Source of the DNA: Dysidea avara
Lineage: Eukaryota; Porifera; Demospongiae; Dictyoceratida; Dysideidae
NCBI RefSeq assembly: GCF_963678975.1
Contig: NC_089281.1
Span: forward strand, 8,705,277 to 8,769,276
Direction of reading: 5' to 3'
DNA length: 64,000 nucleotides
A program made the translations under genes and the position numbers. Shown here one piece after another: positions 11,794 to 26,189 of the stretch; the first letter of the stretch is position 1; each line of letters opens with the position of its first letter. The notes beneath the pieces were generated by a model. That model saw nothing but the letters and a program-made list of their open reading frames with translations. It was not told where the DNA came from and searched no databases.

Positions 11794-13156
11794 TGCAACA
11801 CTATATAGCTTGTGGATGTATCTTGCGTGGGTCTATACCTTATGCAGCGGTTTTGTGCAAGGGATTCAAAATGGATTAAGTGGTACTAAGCCTAACAGGG
11901 CTTCAGTAATGAAGCACCAAATGGAGTAATGGGTTGTTAGGTTGCTGTGATAGTAATCATATAGTACTACCAGCATGCAGGCTAAAACCATTTGGAATCA
12001 TGTAATCAACAGAATACATAAGCTGCATTCTTATTATGCTGAAATGGGGGGTAGAATCTGCAATCATTCTGGGGATGTTCGACAATAAACCAGCCACATC
12101 AAGAAAACCAGCCAATTGAAAGCAGTTGCCTATAAACCACCATGGAAATTTTAGTAGGGAGATAGACGTGGCACACACCATAAGGCACATTAATGACCTC
12201 ATTAATAAGATTTATCATGGTCACTTACAAAGACCACTGCAAAACAAAGTATTACATGATTTTATCAGTACGATTGAAACACAGTTCATAATATATTTTG
12301 AACTCTTTAGTCTCTTAGGCATAACCAAGGTCTTCAGAACACCCTTCCAACTGAAATTTTAAAAAAATTATTTCAATGAATTTTCCGCCAACTGACTGAC
12401 TGACTGATGCCTCCAGCTAGGCACAAGCCGCACAACTTGACTATGGATAAGGCTACGGGTTTGATTTCCTCACTGTTCGGCCCTAGACATGGACAGCAGT
12501 ACAGTAGCTACAATACATGCATCATGCATGGACCTACATTTGTCATCCTTTGTATCCCATTTTGTGGACCACTACCGCATATAGCATTGATTGGCATTAA
12601 TGGTGTGGCATGGCTTGAGTGCTTTATATATATATATATATATTTTTTTTTTAACTCTTAAATTTGAACTTCTGTGACCTGCAGTGCTTTATTTTCTGTC
12701 ACGTGTAACTTCTCACGCTGTTCTTCAGTTGTAATGCTAGTGAGATGGCCACTTTGCACTGACAGCCCAGGGTGGGCATTCAATCATAATCATAATTTCG
12801 TAGTGACTGGATTAATAATTGCAGAAGTGCTTCTTACACTGTTCTTTACTTTGCATTTCAATCATTGATAATTGGGGCACACATTCTGGCACTTATGCAT
12901 GTGATTAATGTGTCTGATGCCATTCTTTCCTTTGATGCAGTATGTGATGGTAATGAATTATGTCATGGACAAGTTGTAGGAATATACAATTGAGTAGGGA
13001 TCATGCACAGATAAAAATGTAATGAAACAAGGGAGGTCATCTCTACAGCTATACAGCCAGAAAGTTTGAAGATAAAAGATATTATCAGACAATTCATTCC
13101 ACCATCATGAAGTGGCACAGCCCCCTCCTTCACAAAAAATAAGGGTCTATAGTTGG
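11794..13156. other. Intergenic, no gene seen
   Basis: No supported gene. Contains a short TA microsatellite at about 12627-12643 and a CTGA tetranucleotide run near 12393-12408. Confidence 0.45.
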
Positions 13157-13265
13157 AAACAGCTACTTTTGTTTGAATTGGAGGGCAATCATGCATCTGA
13201 CATATATAACCGTTATATATGTCAGATGCATGATTGCCCTCCAATTCAAACAAAAGTAGCTGTTT
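13157..13265. repeat. Perfect 109-bp palindrome (54-bp arms, 1-nt spacer)
   Basis: Left arm 13157-13210 and right arm 13212-13265 are exact reverse complements around a single C at 13211. Perfect arms imply a very recent origin or ongoing homogenisation. Mirrored open frames on the two strands are by-products. No target duplication was seen. Confidence 0.95.
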
Positions 13266-14410
13266 GGCTGTACCAGCAGTTACATATGTACACCAAAATC
13301 CTTTGAAATGATACTGGAATCTGTATTTCACCATGAAGTCCCTTACTTTTTGTGAACAGCCAGTGGTCTTTGTGAATGTGACCATGAGGTGGTCTTAGTA
13401 AAAGAAGCCCCTTAGCTATATCTTTGGGACCCATGGTCCTTGTACAGAGGTGATCTTTGTAACAAGGTGGTCTTTAAGAAGTGGCCGCTAAGTAAGGGTT
13501 TTTGTAAGTAAGTATACCAGGATAGCTACGTGCACACTGGCAGGAGATCATTGCTTGGCCAGTGGACACTGCTATAGGGTTCTCCACTAGGTATTCTACT
13601 ATGGAACGCCAAATGCGACAAAAATCTTCCGGTTTCCATTTCCACTGATTCTGATTGTCCATGCATAAACAACTATAAAGTGGAGGTGTCACTGACAATG
13701 ATGTAAAAAGTACTCAAGATGGAGTTGTGGTTTCAAATAGGGACTTGAAGCAATCATGGGAAGGATCTTTATCTGAATACTCTAGAACTACCAGTGTTAC
13801 ATCATCCTCTTTTAATATAACTACCTACATTACAACAGCATCATCAATCATCATTATTTTGCAAATAATTAACAATAATCACAAGGTTAGCTAACATTAT
13901 TTTGAATAATTACCAATATACGCTACCAACTCCCATCCCTTCACATTACCAAAGAACCCAATTTCACATAAGACAACACCATTTGAATTACTTCATCCTG
14001 TCACAAGCCATGCACCCTTAGTCCCTTAACACTTATAAGTATAATTTTTATCCTAGACACTGAATCAAAGACCGCAATAATTTACCAGGCAATAAAATAT
14101 AAAAAGAGACATGGATGACTTGCTTAATCTTAATTGCTGTAGCTAATTGTTAGTTTTATTAATGTGCTATGGTCTCTACTCTAGTTTAAAATTCTAAATC
14201 TTTTTATGTACTTGCGGTGAAGTTCCATCGTACTGATTGTGGTTGAATTCGGCGTGAGCCGCCCCTCGAGTTTCTGTGGTTTACTTAAATGGCTTCGCGC
14301 ATTTAGAAAGATTTCTAGGATTTCTGATTGTATTTCTGTTTCTGAAAACTTAAAGTGAACAGCCAGTGCCTGGGTGAAGGTAGTGACCTCGGTAGTGACA
14401 CACTATACAA
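13266..14410. other. AMT-B upstream region
   Basis: No gene seen. The part at 14165-14225 resembles one arm of the foldback element at 58.5-58.8 kb (shares GTGCTATGGT and CCTACTCTAG-like words). The AMT-B promoter should lie here, but no TATA-like element can be assigned with confidence. Confidence 0.4.
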
Positions 14411-17400
14411 ATGGATTATTGGGATTCTGAACTCGATTCTGAAAGTGGAAACGATAATTTTACCTGCAATAGCAATTACACTGGAAAATTCTTCTACCAC
14501 AACCGTAGTTCTCATTATCGCGACTTGGTTAACCATAGCTGTACCCATTGGTCCGACTGGACGGAGTGCGAATTCCCTTGGGTAAGCCTATATGAGGTTA
14601 ATTATTGCATAGATTAGGCCGTGCAAAGTTAATTACATGTTTCTGGTCCTACCAATTTCTCAAAATTGTCCAGGTGAACAGGCTTTTTTTTTTTTTTTTT
14701 TGCAACTTTTTGATGTGGTACACTACATTTGACATGGCAGTACATAGGTTAATGTATAAAGTCAGAGCATCTTTATAAGAAAAGGGTGTTTACAAGACAT
14801 GAATACCTTTCAACAGATATAAGTATTGCATGGTGATTGTGCAATTTATTCAGCAAAAAAAATGACTAGGAAGGGAACCAGAAACATATAATTAACTTTT
14901 CGTGGCCTTATAATATGGTAGGGAATATAATAATAATACTTGATAATAAGGTAGGGGCGGGCATTTCCTGACAAAGTTTGCATACCCATTAGAAATGTGT
15001 TTATTTCTCCTCGAGAGAAAAACGGATTCTAAAATGCTTAGTGCCAAATTGTAGCTAATGAACTAGGCTATCGGTGGTATAAATTGTGGGAGGTAAAGTA
15101 TAGGGTGCTAGGAGAAAGAGGAGTTTAAATTTGCAGTTTGAGAAAACGCTAAAAAATTTATGAGGCTGGGGTTTCCGGACACCACTAAAAAAGGTGTACC
15201 TGCCATTATTATGGGAAATGCTGCACTCTATTGAGTGTCATGGCCCAGCAGAGACTGATAGCATTCTGTTTGTCTGGTTACTTTGTGGGTGACAGTGATT
15301 TTTACTAGAAGCAAAACTGCTACCAGCCTTGCTCGGACCATGTGAGTATCTTGCCGCTGCGACATTTGATCTACTACCTGGAAATCTGTATCAGTCCTTG
15401 CCTTAACACTGAAACAGCATAATTAAGTAGTGTGGCCCCGCGGATCCTTGCTTGGGGCTTCTCCGGGCTGCTGGTTGTGTTGATTGTGCGTGCCAGTTAA
15501 CATGTCGCAGGTAATGGGCTTGGGTGCTATCTCTAAATCATACATCCGTTCACTGAATAGTGTGACTGATCATTTGTGCTGCCTATGGTCACTTAGAATT
15601 ACGAACGGTGCCCTCAATCTCCTGTTAACATACATAGTAAAAGTTTTTTCACAAAAATGTTCTACACACGCAAGCAAATTTCAGCAATCCTAAAACGAAA
15701 CAAAACTTTAGTATTTTATAGTATACAAATAGGGTACTTAAACCATAGCCTGATTGGTTTCTATTCCATCCCTCAGTAGCGAATTAAAAATGAAGAGTTT
15801 GGAATACCCAGCTGTCCGGAAACCCCCTTACTTATGATTATGCCTCTCGGTGCTTGCCTCTTGGTATGCATGATCTGCATTTAATGTCAAGTTTGACACT
15901 CACCTGGATGCGCTGTGCTTTGTCATTTTCACTATTACATTCCACTGTACTGGCCATCCGTTTGAGCAAAAAGCTGCAGTCAACAGAGCTCCCTGCTGTT
16001 TCCACTGAGCTGCGTTTAGTGGAGAGTCGTATTCTTATTGATTAGAACAATTGTGACTGGATCTTCGAAAACTGTTCTTATCGCCCAAGACAGGAAGTTT
16101 GATTTTTTCACACAAACACAAAGCTTAATGAATGCACTATCAAGTTTCACTGCCACAGTAGACCAGAGTGAAGTGGTCTGCTTTTGCTGGCTGCTTTTTC
16201 AGAGCACAGTGGCGAGCCGTACGAGTGGTCTGTGGTCTTGATGGAGCCCTGGCCAACCAGGTGATGGCTGTGTGTGGCTGTACAGCTCCATGGTGTTGGA
16301 CAATGACCTGTGCTGTAAATTTCCTTTCATTTTAGCCAGTTCTGAGCCCTGAATGGCCTATAACTTGGCCCAGTTCATCCCAGCACGTTTCTTTTCAATT
16401 TTTGAACACCATCTTGCCCGCCTTCCAGGGCCCCCACCTCCCACCCTTCTGGAGCTCGCCTGATACAGACAACCTCGGTTTAAAAACTATCTAAAATGGC
16501 GGGAAACTTAGCTGCTGACTACTTCTTCAGTGGATGATCAGGAAGGTAAGAAATTGCTGTGAAACATTCGAAAATTTGGTATGCGTACCTACCACCATTG
16601 GCCAGCTACAACACACTGAATGTTTAAAACCGACGTTTCTCGATACTTTTAAATGGGCGATAAGACCGGTTTTCCCAGAGACAGTCACAATTGTGATTTT
16701 GTTTTTATGTGTCAATCATTAAAATCATATATATATATATATAATCATGTGCTTAAAAAAAATGTTTTGGCTCATTTTAATACACAGGCCTGGGGTAGAC
16801 ACTACTGATAGTCCTGTATGGAACCATCTGTAACCGGGACCAAGACTTTTGATTGGCTTGATCACCTGAAAAATTGGTTAGCTGGCCTAAGGTGCTTGAT
16901 CGCCTCTTTTGAGGACTTCCTGATTGCTAGATTCAGCACAAACTAACCTGTGATCACTTGATCCCAGTTACAGAAGTACTATTGCTGGTGACTACCCACT
17001 AAGTTTTTTTTGTCATAAAGTGCACAAAGTCATCTGATCGTCTCTGGCAGTGGTCATGGAATATGTGCAACAGTGACCAGATGATTTATTTTGCTGCCCC
17101 ACACAAACCATCTGGCATGCGAGACTACCATTGGCTTACTTACTCTCAAGGTCCCCAGTAGGATAGCAATTGGGCCTGCATTTTTTTTTAAATTAGAGAA
17201 TCCCTATAATGTGGAAGGGTGTGGGTGTCATTTTCATTATTCCTAGTACATGCTTAACTCTTTGTAAAGTTTGATCTCAGGGGCATGTCTCAGAAAATGT
17301 TTGTACGGCTTTGGGTTTCACAATGTTTTATGGGAAAAGTGAGAGCAAAAGGTATTGAGTGTTCTGCGAAACCAGAATAATTTGCTACAACACAGGTATG

Positions 17401-20400
17401 TTACTTTTACCAAGAGTACATAATAAACAGTAATTTACTTTATCCTGTCTTCCAGTGTGATTCCTTTGCATTAGCATTTAAAAGTTTTCCTAGCATGGAA
17501 CACACACACATTTTTCCTCTCAAAAGATGGCATCTTGATGACAGTCATGGTGATATATGATAGTAAAAATCACTCCTCAACGTGATAGCCATAACTTCCT
17601 TGTATAGGAGAGAGAGAGAGAGTATCAGGATAAAATGAAACTATATATTAATGCAAACGCACAATAGCATGTATTATAGTGTTTTGTTAGCTTGTTATGA
17701 TGTCTGTCGTGTGTAGTAAGTACATGTACCATGTCAATACTATTTTACGTCAAGTGAAACAGTAACTATAGCTTTTTTGTCTCTATTACAGCTACCCTGT
17801 AATATTTCACACATTGAGAGGAGATACTCAGATGCAAGTGTGTCATGGGTGTTGACTGCAGCCATAATTGTTTTCTTCATGGTACAGTATGTTTGTTGCT
17901 GCGTTTATAATTAAGTAAGATCCTCTCCCTGCTATAATGACCTTATACTAAACATAGTAATTGTAATGGTGTGCTTCAAATAAGACCATCTTAGTGTTTA
18001 AGGCCTTATTATTTCAGCCCTTAGCTAGGTCTCCTTTTTGATGTAGTTTCATTACTGTTGTTATTCAATTTACTTTAAAAATCAATTCTTACACTTTAGA
18101 AAGCTGGGTTTATGTTGCTGGAAATAGCCTTTGCTATGACACCACGTGATCGAAGAACAGTAGTAATATATGTGAGTTGTTTTTAATATATCCATATGCA
18201 TATGTGCTAATAGTAATCTAGCTATCTATGCATTTGTTTTACCTACAAGGATACTGTGTTGCATCTATGGATGTATTTTTACTACATTTTGCTAACATGG
18301 TCTGTCTTCCTTAGGAACATTATACAGTGCAAGCTGTCTAATCAACTCACTGTATTATAAGCCCGTTCTCCCCAAATATGTCATTTGCGTATAAAGTGAC
18401 TTGCCGAATGCAGCCACATGTCGAGAAGTTTTGGATTCACACTGTCCCAGGTTACATTTCAACTTGGGCCAATCGAACTTGAGTCAGCCCCTGTTCACAC
18501 AAGCATGCTTGAGATTGTGTGTGCCGAACAATAATGAGCTAGAATAGTTGCACAATGTATAATAATTTGTTTAGGCGCTTAGTAAAACTGTACTGAAATT
18601 GTAGAGACGGCATGAAGAATATGCTGTACAATGTTGTGCCGCTTTTTTGTAGTCAGTGGGTACCTCTTTGCCAATGTCAGTATGACTGGGAGTCTACTGG
18701 AAGCGTAGTGCAACTTCGGTAAACTGTAGCCATGTTGTAGAATACTTTTAGAGTCTAGAAAATACTTGCTGTGTGGCCAATAGAAGCAGTTATTATTTTT
18801 AACCCAAGTTGACTGGCCAGGATGTGTATCCTGGCCCGGGCCAACTTGTGTCAGCCGTCATGCCATGCTGGGCCTGCTGGCTCGATAGATTCACACTGCA
18901 GTTTGTTTTGTGCTGTACCGTGCTGTACCCAGATTACAAGGTAGTTTGTTAAGAGAGGTTCCACTGTAATAAACAAGTATGAGCAGTATCATACTGTATG
19001 GTAGTACAGGATAGTAGCCAAAAAAGATTGGTGACTTCACTTACTTAAAATACTACCATTGAATGTCAGAAATATTTAACATACTTTCACAGAAGAGGTA
19101 ATACGTAGTGTATCTAGAAGAATCCAAAATTTGTATTTTAGCCAGTTTGACTGACCACAGTTGATAGGCTAGAGGCTAATCTGACTAAACAATGACCTCC
19201 ATTCTACACAACTTGCATGTGGTATGTGCCTGACAAATATCTGCTCTCTATGTCAGTGCATGTCTTCACTATTCATCTTCTTTATGTTGTCACCTTCTGG
19301 CGTGTATAAATAAGCCTTATATCACACGAATTTTCTATTTGGGGGACCCTTATATTTTTGAGTATTGTTACCAATGGTGATTTTGAAGATCGGTACAGTG
19401 ACTAACAAGCAAGATATCGAGGCAAAACTATCAGGTATGGTTTTCACAATAAAGATACAATCTAACTTACTGAAAATTCTAACCCGGCGTTAGACAATAG
19501 ATTTTATACCATTATAGCCATACCTGTTAGTTTTAGGTTAATATCTTCTTTCTGGATTGAATATTCATTTGATTTCTTATTAAGCCCTATTAGAACTTAC
19601 CCTTGAATATGTTGGAGTCTCCCAAGTAGAGTGTCCATTTGTGATCTGTGACATATATATGTCATTTGGGATAAGGCTTATTTTATTAATGCATTTACCA
19701 GCACATATAAATTTTTAAGTTATAAGAGGGAATAAATAAACGCATTTTAAAAGATTGGTATCACTGCAGATTCCATGGTACCACATGTGTACACACACCC
19801 CTTAACGATTTCATTGCAAGATACTCTAATAAAGCAGTCACTCTAATGCAACATTTTAATGATATTTTTATAGAACAGTCACTGTTAGGAGCATAGTCAG
19901 AATTTTATAAAAGGGGGGTTTCTGAGTTAGTATAAATGTGGGGCCTGGGTAATGGTCCAAAACTTGCTATGTTTCATGTATGATTTAGTATCGTATATCT
20001 GAAAATTTTCATGGTACGTAATTTTCACAGTTAGTAAAGTTACCATGAAATTTTAATTTATGCATGTCAACACATGCAGCGAAGAAATTACTGTGACATT
20101 TAGTCTTGATGCTAACAGATATCACATCTACTAGTACAAAGATGTTTGGCTTTCTCCGTATCATTTACTTTGATAATCACCTCTCATATTTACTGCCAGT
20201 TTACAGACAGCAAGATATGTTCCTGTAAGTGAGTGTGGCTTTATGCTTACCAAAAACTTCAACTTGCCTTACTGTTAAATTAGTGTGGTTCCATGTATGC
20301 TTACAAACAGTATCATACATTCCTGATATTTGTGACACACTGAGCAAAAACCGGCTGTTTTTGCAAAATTCTTCTATTTTGCCATAAAACTGTACAGAAA

Positions 20401-23400
20401 TACGCTGGGTAAAAATATACGTGCTACATGAAAGATTTACGCACGATTTAATCACGTTCGTACATACTGAAATTAAGCTCCAATCAATAAAACCTATACA
20501 CCAATGGATTTGCCTTCGCCTGTTCATGGAGAGTAAGAAAATCTTTGTTTCGTGTTTGCAAAGCAAAGGATACATGAGTTATGGGCGTTTATTTACTATG
20601 CAGTAAAAACAGCATTCACCATTGTCATTTCTTAGTTGGAATGGCCTTCTTCTTTGTCAACACGGAGGAATACAGGGAAGGCACTATACCTTAATTGATT
20701 TGCTAGTTCATGGTGAACAGATTGAGCCAAGTCTCATCTTCGTAGTTTGTTTCAATGGTAAGTTATGATCGATTATCTAAGCACCTGTAATTTATTTCCC
20801 ATATTGTTGCTGTACAAATCGAGTTTATCACTGTTCCACTGCTATAACTCCAAGACCATTCATCACAAAAGGCTGAAACTTTGGCTGTCCACTCTTTTAT
20901 TACTTCAGATTACAGAGATGCAATAAAATTGAATTCAAGGAAAGTGAAAAAACGGCCAGTTTTTGCTCAGCCGATCACATTTAAGTTGGCGTGGATCATA
21001 AAAGAAACTAGCCTACTACAAAGCTACACTATGCAGGATTGCCACTACCATGCTTCTTGATTTAGCAATCGATGCTTGAAGTAGAAATCAATCCAGATCC
21101 TTTGCAGCCGTGTGGTTGAGAACGAAAATCTTCAAATCAAGCAACAAGATACTAAATCAGTTATATTTGTATAACCCCTGTGGACAGTTATCTAGGGGGA
21201 CTGTGCTTACAAAACACGAATCCACTGATAAACAATCAAAATTTCCAAGTGCATCAAGGAAGGATCTTGTATCAGGGGCGGAGATATGGGGGGGGGGGGG
21301 CGGCTAATACACATTATAGACAGCAAAAGTAACATACATAAATATGTCTAATTTTATCTGACTGAAAATTGCTCCGGATGCTATCTCTAAGTATGTAAAT
21401 TTCAAAATTTTCCTGTGGGAGCATGCCCCCAGACCCCCATAGATTTCAGCTGCTCTGCAGCTGACTCTGCATCCTCAGTCACAGTCCATCTCATTAGTCC
21501 TGTAATAAATAATTACTCAATAACTGTGACGTGAGCCCCCTCACTTTTTGATAGCTGTCTCCGCCCCTGCTATATACTTAGGTAATATATGAAGGAGGTA
21601 AATCTATCCCCATGACTACAAACTAGTAGTATAATAAGCTCACAAACATGCATTGCCTACTGTACGTTCATAATGCTACAATGCCTCGGCTATAAACATT
21701 TCTTTTCTCGATGAAATAAATCGTACAAGGTTGAGATACTTTAATAGAGCAGTCTTCAAATACTCTAATAGAACAGTCACCACATATCCTCCACAGTTAG
21801 ATCTGAGTTTGAAAACTTTCATCTACAGCATTATCCCATAGGCACACTTAGCTTTTTTAGCCTGTTAGAATATTAAATGCACATGCTCCTTTGTACTCAT
21901 AACCCTACAGCTCTTGATCAATGCAGATCACTTAGAAAAGAAGCATAATATTTAGATATTTGTACATAAGACTCAGTCCTGAAACATACAAAATACCACT
22001 TCTGGGAGGCTCCCCCCCCCCCGCAGACCCCTTGCTCAATATATACCTACTACCCCCTTTGCCAAACCCTGGATCAGCCCCTAAATAAAGTTTATATTTC
22101 CTAAGAGGTGAATGCAAGTTTTATGTTACAATAATTTTTATGCTGTATTGAATGTTGTTACTCACTACTTTTGTGTTGCCAAACTGAATGATGTGTTTGG
22201 TTCCTGCCATAAACTTAGAAATCTACTGAAACCCTTGAAAATATAAAGTAGGGAATTGTGCACTAAAGTGTAGTGAATTAAGATAGAGATATTACTAAGT
22301 GCACTTTGACTTGAATGACAAAAGTCAGATTTCCTGTGCTGTAATATCATCATGTCTCTACTTTTTATTGCATGGGTCCCTACTTCATTTTAAATGAATA
22401 ATTTTAGTGTACTAAGTATAAGTAGCCCATGAAAATGATTGCATTGAGTAACATGGGAAATCTGGTACATGGTAACTGTGCTCACCAGTTTCTGTACACA
22501 TGAAAGAATTAGAACCCAATAACTCCAGTTCACCTTTCTATGATAACATCCACAAAGGTATTTGTACAATATATGAGAGAGCTGAAAATCAATGCATTGC
22601 AACATCTTTCAGGGAATTCACTTACTGTACCAGAACTCTGACATTAGTCATTTTGCTGTGAGACTATTATGTATTCACTTGAGTTTGTGGCCAAATGTAC
22701 GTAGCAACTATTCAAACAAATATTGAACTATCGTACTTAACTTATGCAGTCATTTTCACGTATCTATTAGCAATAGCTGTTTGATTGGTTGCTGTTGTTT
22801 ACTGTTGATATAATAAAGGCACCTGAATATCCTCTGATTTTCATATATTCTTCTGTGGAGAGCACTGGGCTCCAATCTTAAAATATATGGACTAGCAAAA
22901 CTTAAATGAATAACGGCAGCTTTACTTGTCCTAAAGTACCTATATAGCTCTATGGTGTTTAATGGACATCCAATAATTAAGCTCTAAATCTGGTTTAAAA
23001 TTGTAACCAGTTTTACTGACCACTGTGTGTAGTATATGTAGTGTGCACTGTGTGGCATTTTAGACTGAGTGTAATCTGTAGCATATGGTTAATTTGTGTG
23101 TATACTCACATCACAGAAATACATGGACGCCTTTGCTAGTGCTCTTGGATTTTTTCTGGTTGGATTTGATAGACTTTCTGGCTACAAATCACCACAGTGT
23201 ATCCACTTGAGGTTTTTCGACATATCTGATCCTGTACTTTGGTTTTTCAAGGTAAATATGCTTTCAGCTCAAAATTATTACTGTAACTCTTGCTACAGTT
23301 CACTTTTGCTAGTAATGCAGCGACCATTCTCGGTGGTTGTTTAGTTAGTAACAAGTATAAACTTCGATTGCCGGCTGCATTCATCAGTGCCTTTGTTATT

Positions 23401-26189
23401 AGTGTAAGTTTTTGTGTGATTGATGTATGTATGATTGATGTATGTATATCACTGGCTAGGTATTATTGTAGCATACATGCTCACACGAACATTAATGTAA
23501 CACAGCACCTGTTGATTTTTTTCTTAGCAAATGTAAAGCATATATCACAAGTCAGTACATTTTTGTAATTGTGCTGCCCATAAAACTAGTGATCCATGCA
23601 TGCTGCCTGGAGGAAAAACATTCCACAGGTGACTTCAATATAAGTTAAAACACCACCATGTATGTGTACGGAAAATACGGCATGAGAGTGTGTGTCAAGA
23701 GGCTAACAAGACACCCCTGAGTGCTGTATCACAAGCTTCAAGTGATATATTGTACTTCCTGGTCATCTTGCTCAGAGTGTTTATCTCAAGTGCTCGAACC
23801 GCTTCTATTTTCAGTGATCAGACTATCAGTAAGTATTCATGTAGTCTATTTCTAGTTGTAGAACCAACTAGTAGGTTTAGTCTGGCTAGTTTTAGTGATT
23901 TACAATGTCATATGAGTTGAATGTTTTAAGTGTTAGAAGTAATCTATTGATCTAAGTTTTCTTCTTCCTGCACAACATATTGTTTAGCTGCTGTGCAAAT
24001 GCATATATGCTATGTAGTATGAGATGTACATGCTGGACTGTTGCTCTGTTTGTTTACAGGGTATCATACATCCTGTAGTGGCATTGTTCATCTGGTCGGA
24101 TGATTGTAATTCATTGTCACCATACCGGTTTTGCCATCACCACTGTTTAGATTGCTCAACGTTTAAAATGAAAGCGTATTTCCTTGACTTCGCTGGTGGT
24201 GGAGCAGTACATCTCTTAGGTTTGTGTAGTAGTCAAGAAGTTCCTGGTTCGTAATGTTCCTATGTACTCCTATACCATGTGTTTGGTTTATGATTATTGT
24301 GTTATGTAGTACAATTTTAACTGTGTTATTATTGTAAAACCATAATGAATAAATAAGTTGAGACACCACTCTTAAATTTTTAATTCTTTCTGGCTGCTGC
24401 AGTAGTCCCAAGGTTAAAATTTTCATGGTATCTTCCTTTTCTTACATGTACTACTTACCAGTATTGTAACAGGTGGTACAGCTGGGTTGATGGTGTGCTT
24501 GTTTGCAAAACTACAGGATTGGCGTGACAAGAGAGCCACTGAAGTAATTGGTCTTACATGTGAGTTAGTGAAGTTTGTATCCATGTTTTACTAATTAGGC
24601 TGAAATAAATGAACGAGCGGAGTATGAAAGTGTTGATAGTAGTATCACTGATGAACCGGCAGAACCAGAACCTGAGCCAAAGTCAGACATTTTTGTTACT
24701 TCTCGATTGTTGTATCCAGTTTGGATTGTTAGGGGATTTTGGGATTGGATGTATCCACCAATGGCTGGAAATGAGAATGTCGAAATGGCTGCACTCGGCG
24801 TGTTAATTCTGTGGTTTGCATGGTGAGCGTATAATGGATTAATATGATCACATAATAATAATAATAATTATGTACTCATGATATGATGTACTGCAATATG
24901 TCAATGTACTTTTTAAAGGTTTGCATTCAATTGTGGATCTACAGAAAGTGTAGAAAGTCAGCTTTTCTGTTTGCCTTTGATTTTTGTTTTGAAATGGTTC
25001 CACAGGTGGACGCTACGGACTTTATCATGCAGTTCCATCTCGCATTGCTATCAATATGATATTGTGTTGTGCAGCTGGTGGAATAGTTGCTGTAGCAATT
25101 GCTTGTTGGGCACAACTACGTTATCGTACTGACTCCATCAATGCCAATGAGATTGCCAATGGGATTCTCTCTTGCTTGGTAGCCATAACTGCTAGTTGTC
25201 CCTTTGTGAGCTACCACTCAGCTTGTGTTATTGGCAGTAAGTTAAATATTATTGTTGTATGTACAATTACCATTGGATATTAGTCATTGCTGTGATAGTC
25301 TACCATCTTGGATGTTATGCTGAATACAAACTGGGAATTGAGGATACTGCTAGGGTTGTCCCAGTGCATGGAGTGTGGTATGGTGTGATTTAATACCATT
25401 TCTAATATTAGTGTATTTTGTATTCTAGTGGATTGTGGAGCTTGTTGGCTGTGGCTCTATTTGTTGGCACCTATGACAAACAAAGTCTGTGCCATGTACA
25501 TGCTACTTTTGAGGGACTATGTTTTTGTGATTTACGCCTACCCAAACTGGTTAGTTGGAGTACAGGTGTTTATATTAACAGCATACTGATGTGTAGGAGT
25601 GGGGAGAGAGGTTTGGTGCACAAGTGATTGGGTCACTAGTGATTTTGGCGCTCGGTCTAAGTACTGGTATTGTCTATGGCATTTTGTACATCATCCCAAT
25701 CCAGCCATTTGTCACAGTGATAGCTAAGTAAGGCTGCTATTGTATCGGTCAATTCAGTCACTCAGTACAAATTATAGGTTGACTCGCCTTAATCAAGATC
25801 TGCGGGGAAGAAAGTTAAAGGAGCTAAAGTTCTATGGTGGCTTTCTTTTAACATCACCTAAAGAGGATTTCTTAACTGGTCAAGAAAATCTCAGTGATGC
25901 GGTGTTGCCTTCTAACACTACTGCTGCTACTAATGTAATTTATGGACGTACTGAATACTCAGTGAACCAGAGCGATTCTTCTATGGGTTATGTGTCTGGT
26001 GAGGAGTTGAGAAATCTTCCTAATACCCCACACCCGAGATCTAGTGAAAGTTCTCAGCCATCATCTAGTGACGCTAGTTCCCAGCAAGCAACTGTTGGTT
26101 ATGCATCACAGCCATTACTGGGGCACTCAAGAACACGTCCAACATACAGAAGCGTCGATGTTCATCATAAAAATGACTCTACAGTCTAA
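14411..26189 (+). CDS. Ammonium transporter AMT-B, complete, 15 exons
   Basis: Amt/Mep/AMT ammonium transporter, predicted 667 residues. Exons: 14411-14581, 17792-17881, 18100-18171, 23117-23251, 23299-23403, 24060-24219, 24473-24543, 24599-24681, 24733-24822, 24919-24956, 25006-25236, 25284-25377, 25429-25549, 25597-25727, 25778-26189. All have GT-AG borders and consistent phase. Family marks: FTFASNAATIL (phenylalanine-gate helix), DFAGGGAVHLLGGTAG (signature with first pore histidine), WFAFNCGS, GILSCLVAITA and PVHGVCGLWS (second pore histidine). Unusual features: a 57-residue N-terminal extension from exon 1 with four N-X-S/T sites and several cysteines; a cysteine/histidine-rich loop RFCHHHCLDCS before the signature helix; and a cysteine-rich loop between the last helices. 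The tail is Ser/Gln-rich with SQPLLG. Introns 1 and 3 (3.2 and 4.9 kb) are filled with repeats. Ammonium transport is inferred from the conserved motifs. Confidence 0.9.
15168..15826. mobile_element. TIR element in AMT-B intron 1
   Basis: GGGGTTTCCGGACA at the left is inverted at the right (TGTCCGGAAACCCC). The span is about 660 bp with no transposase frame. No clear target duplication could be read. Confidence 0.5.
16045..16698. repeat. Inverted repeat pair in AMT-B intron 1
   Basis: About 40-bp imperfect inverted arms near 16045-16085 and 16655-16698, sharing CAATTGTGACTGG and CTTATCGCCCA (inverted). Probably a decayed TIR element; family unknown. Confidence 0.4.
20200..21010. repeat. Dispersed repeat in AMT-B intron 3
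   Basis: Shares words with 46140-46580 in AMT-C intron 6: AAAATCTTTGTTTC, AAAGGATAC, AGTTATGGG, CACCTGTAATTTATTT-like, AACTCCAA and AAGGCTGAAACTT, in the same order. The two copies sit in different introns, so this is a dispersed repeat rather than a product of the gene duplication. No terminal repeats or coding frame recognised. Confidence 0.5.
21273..21569. mobile_element. MITE, CAGGGGCGGAGA ends, AMT-B intron 3
   Basis: Terminal inverted repeats CAGGGGCGGAGA and TCTCCGCCCCTG, about 297 bp, with a poly-G run near the left end. The target duplication is not clear. Likely hAT-like from its ends. Confidence 0.65.
22010..22085 (-). repeat. Transposon fragment
   Basis: The minus strand begins near GGGGCTGATCCAGGGTTTGG and continues through a G-rich stretch, resembling one end of a CAGGGGC-type MITE. 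Only one end is visible. Confidence 0.35.
22236..22392. mobile_element. Small TIR element, AAGTAGGGA ends, AMT-B intron 3
   Basis: AAAATATAAAGTAGGGA at the left is matched inverted by TCCCTACTTCATTTT at the right, about 157 bp. The GTAGGGA core recurs in the ends or arms of other elements at 11.0, 48.5 and 58.5 kb. Confidence 0.5.

Noticed and set aside
13112-13434. Opposed open frames with the same peptide
   Set aside because: Mirror images created by the perfect palindrome.
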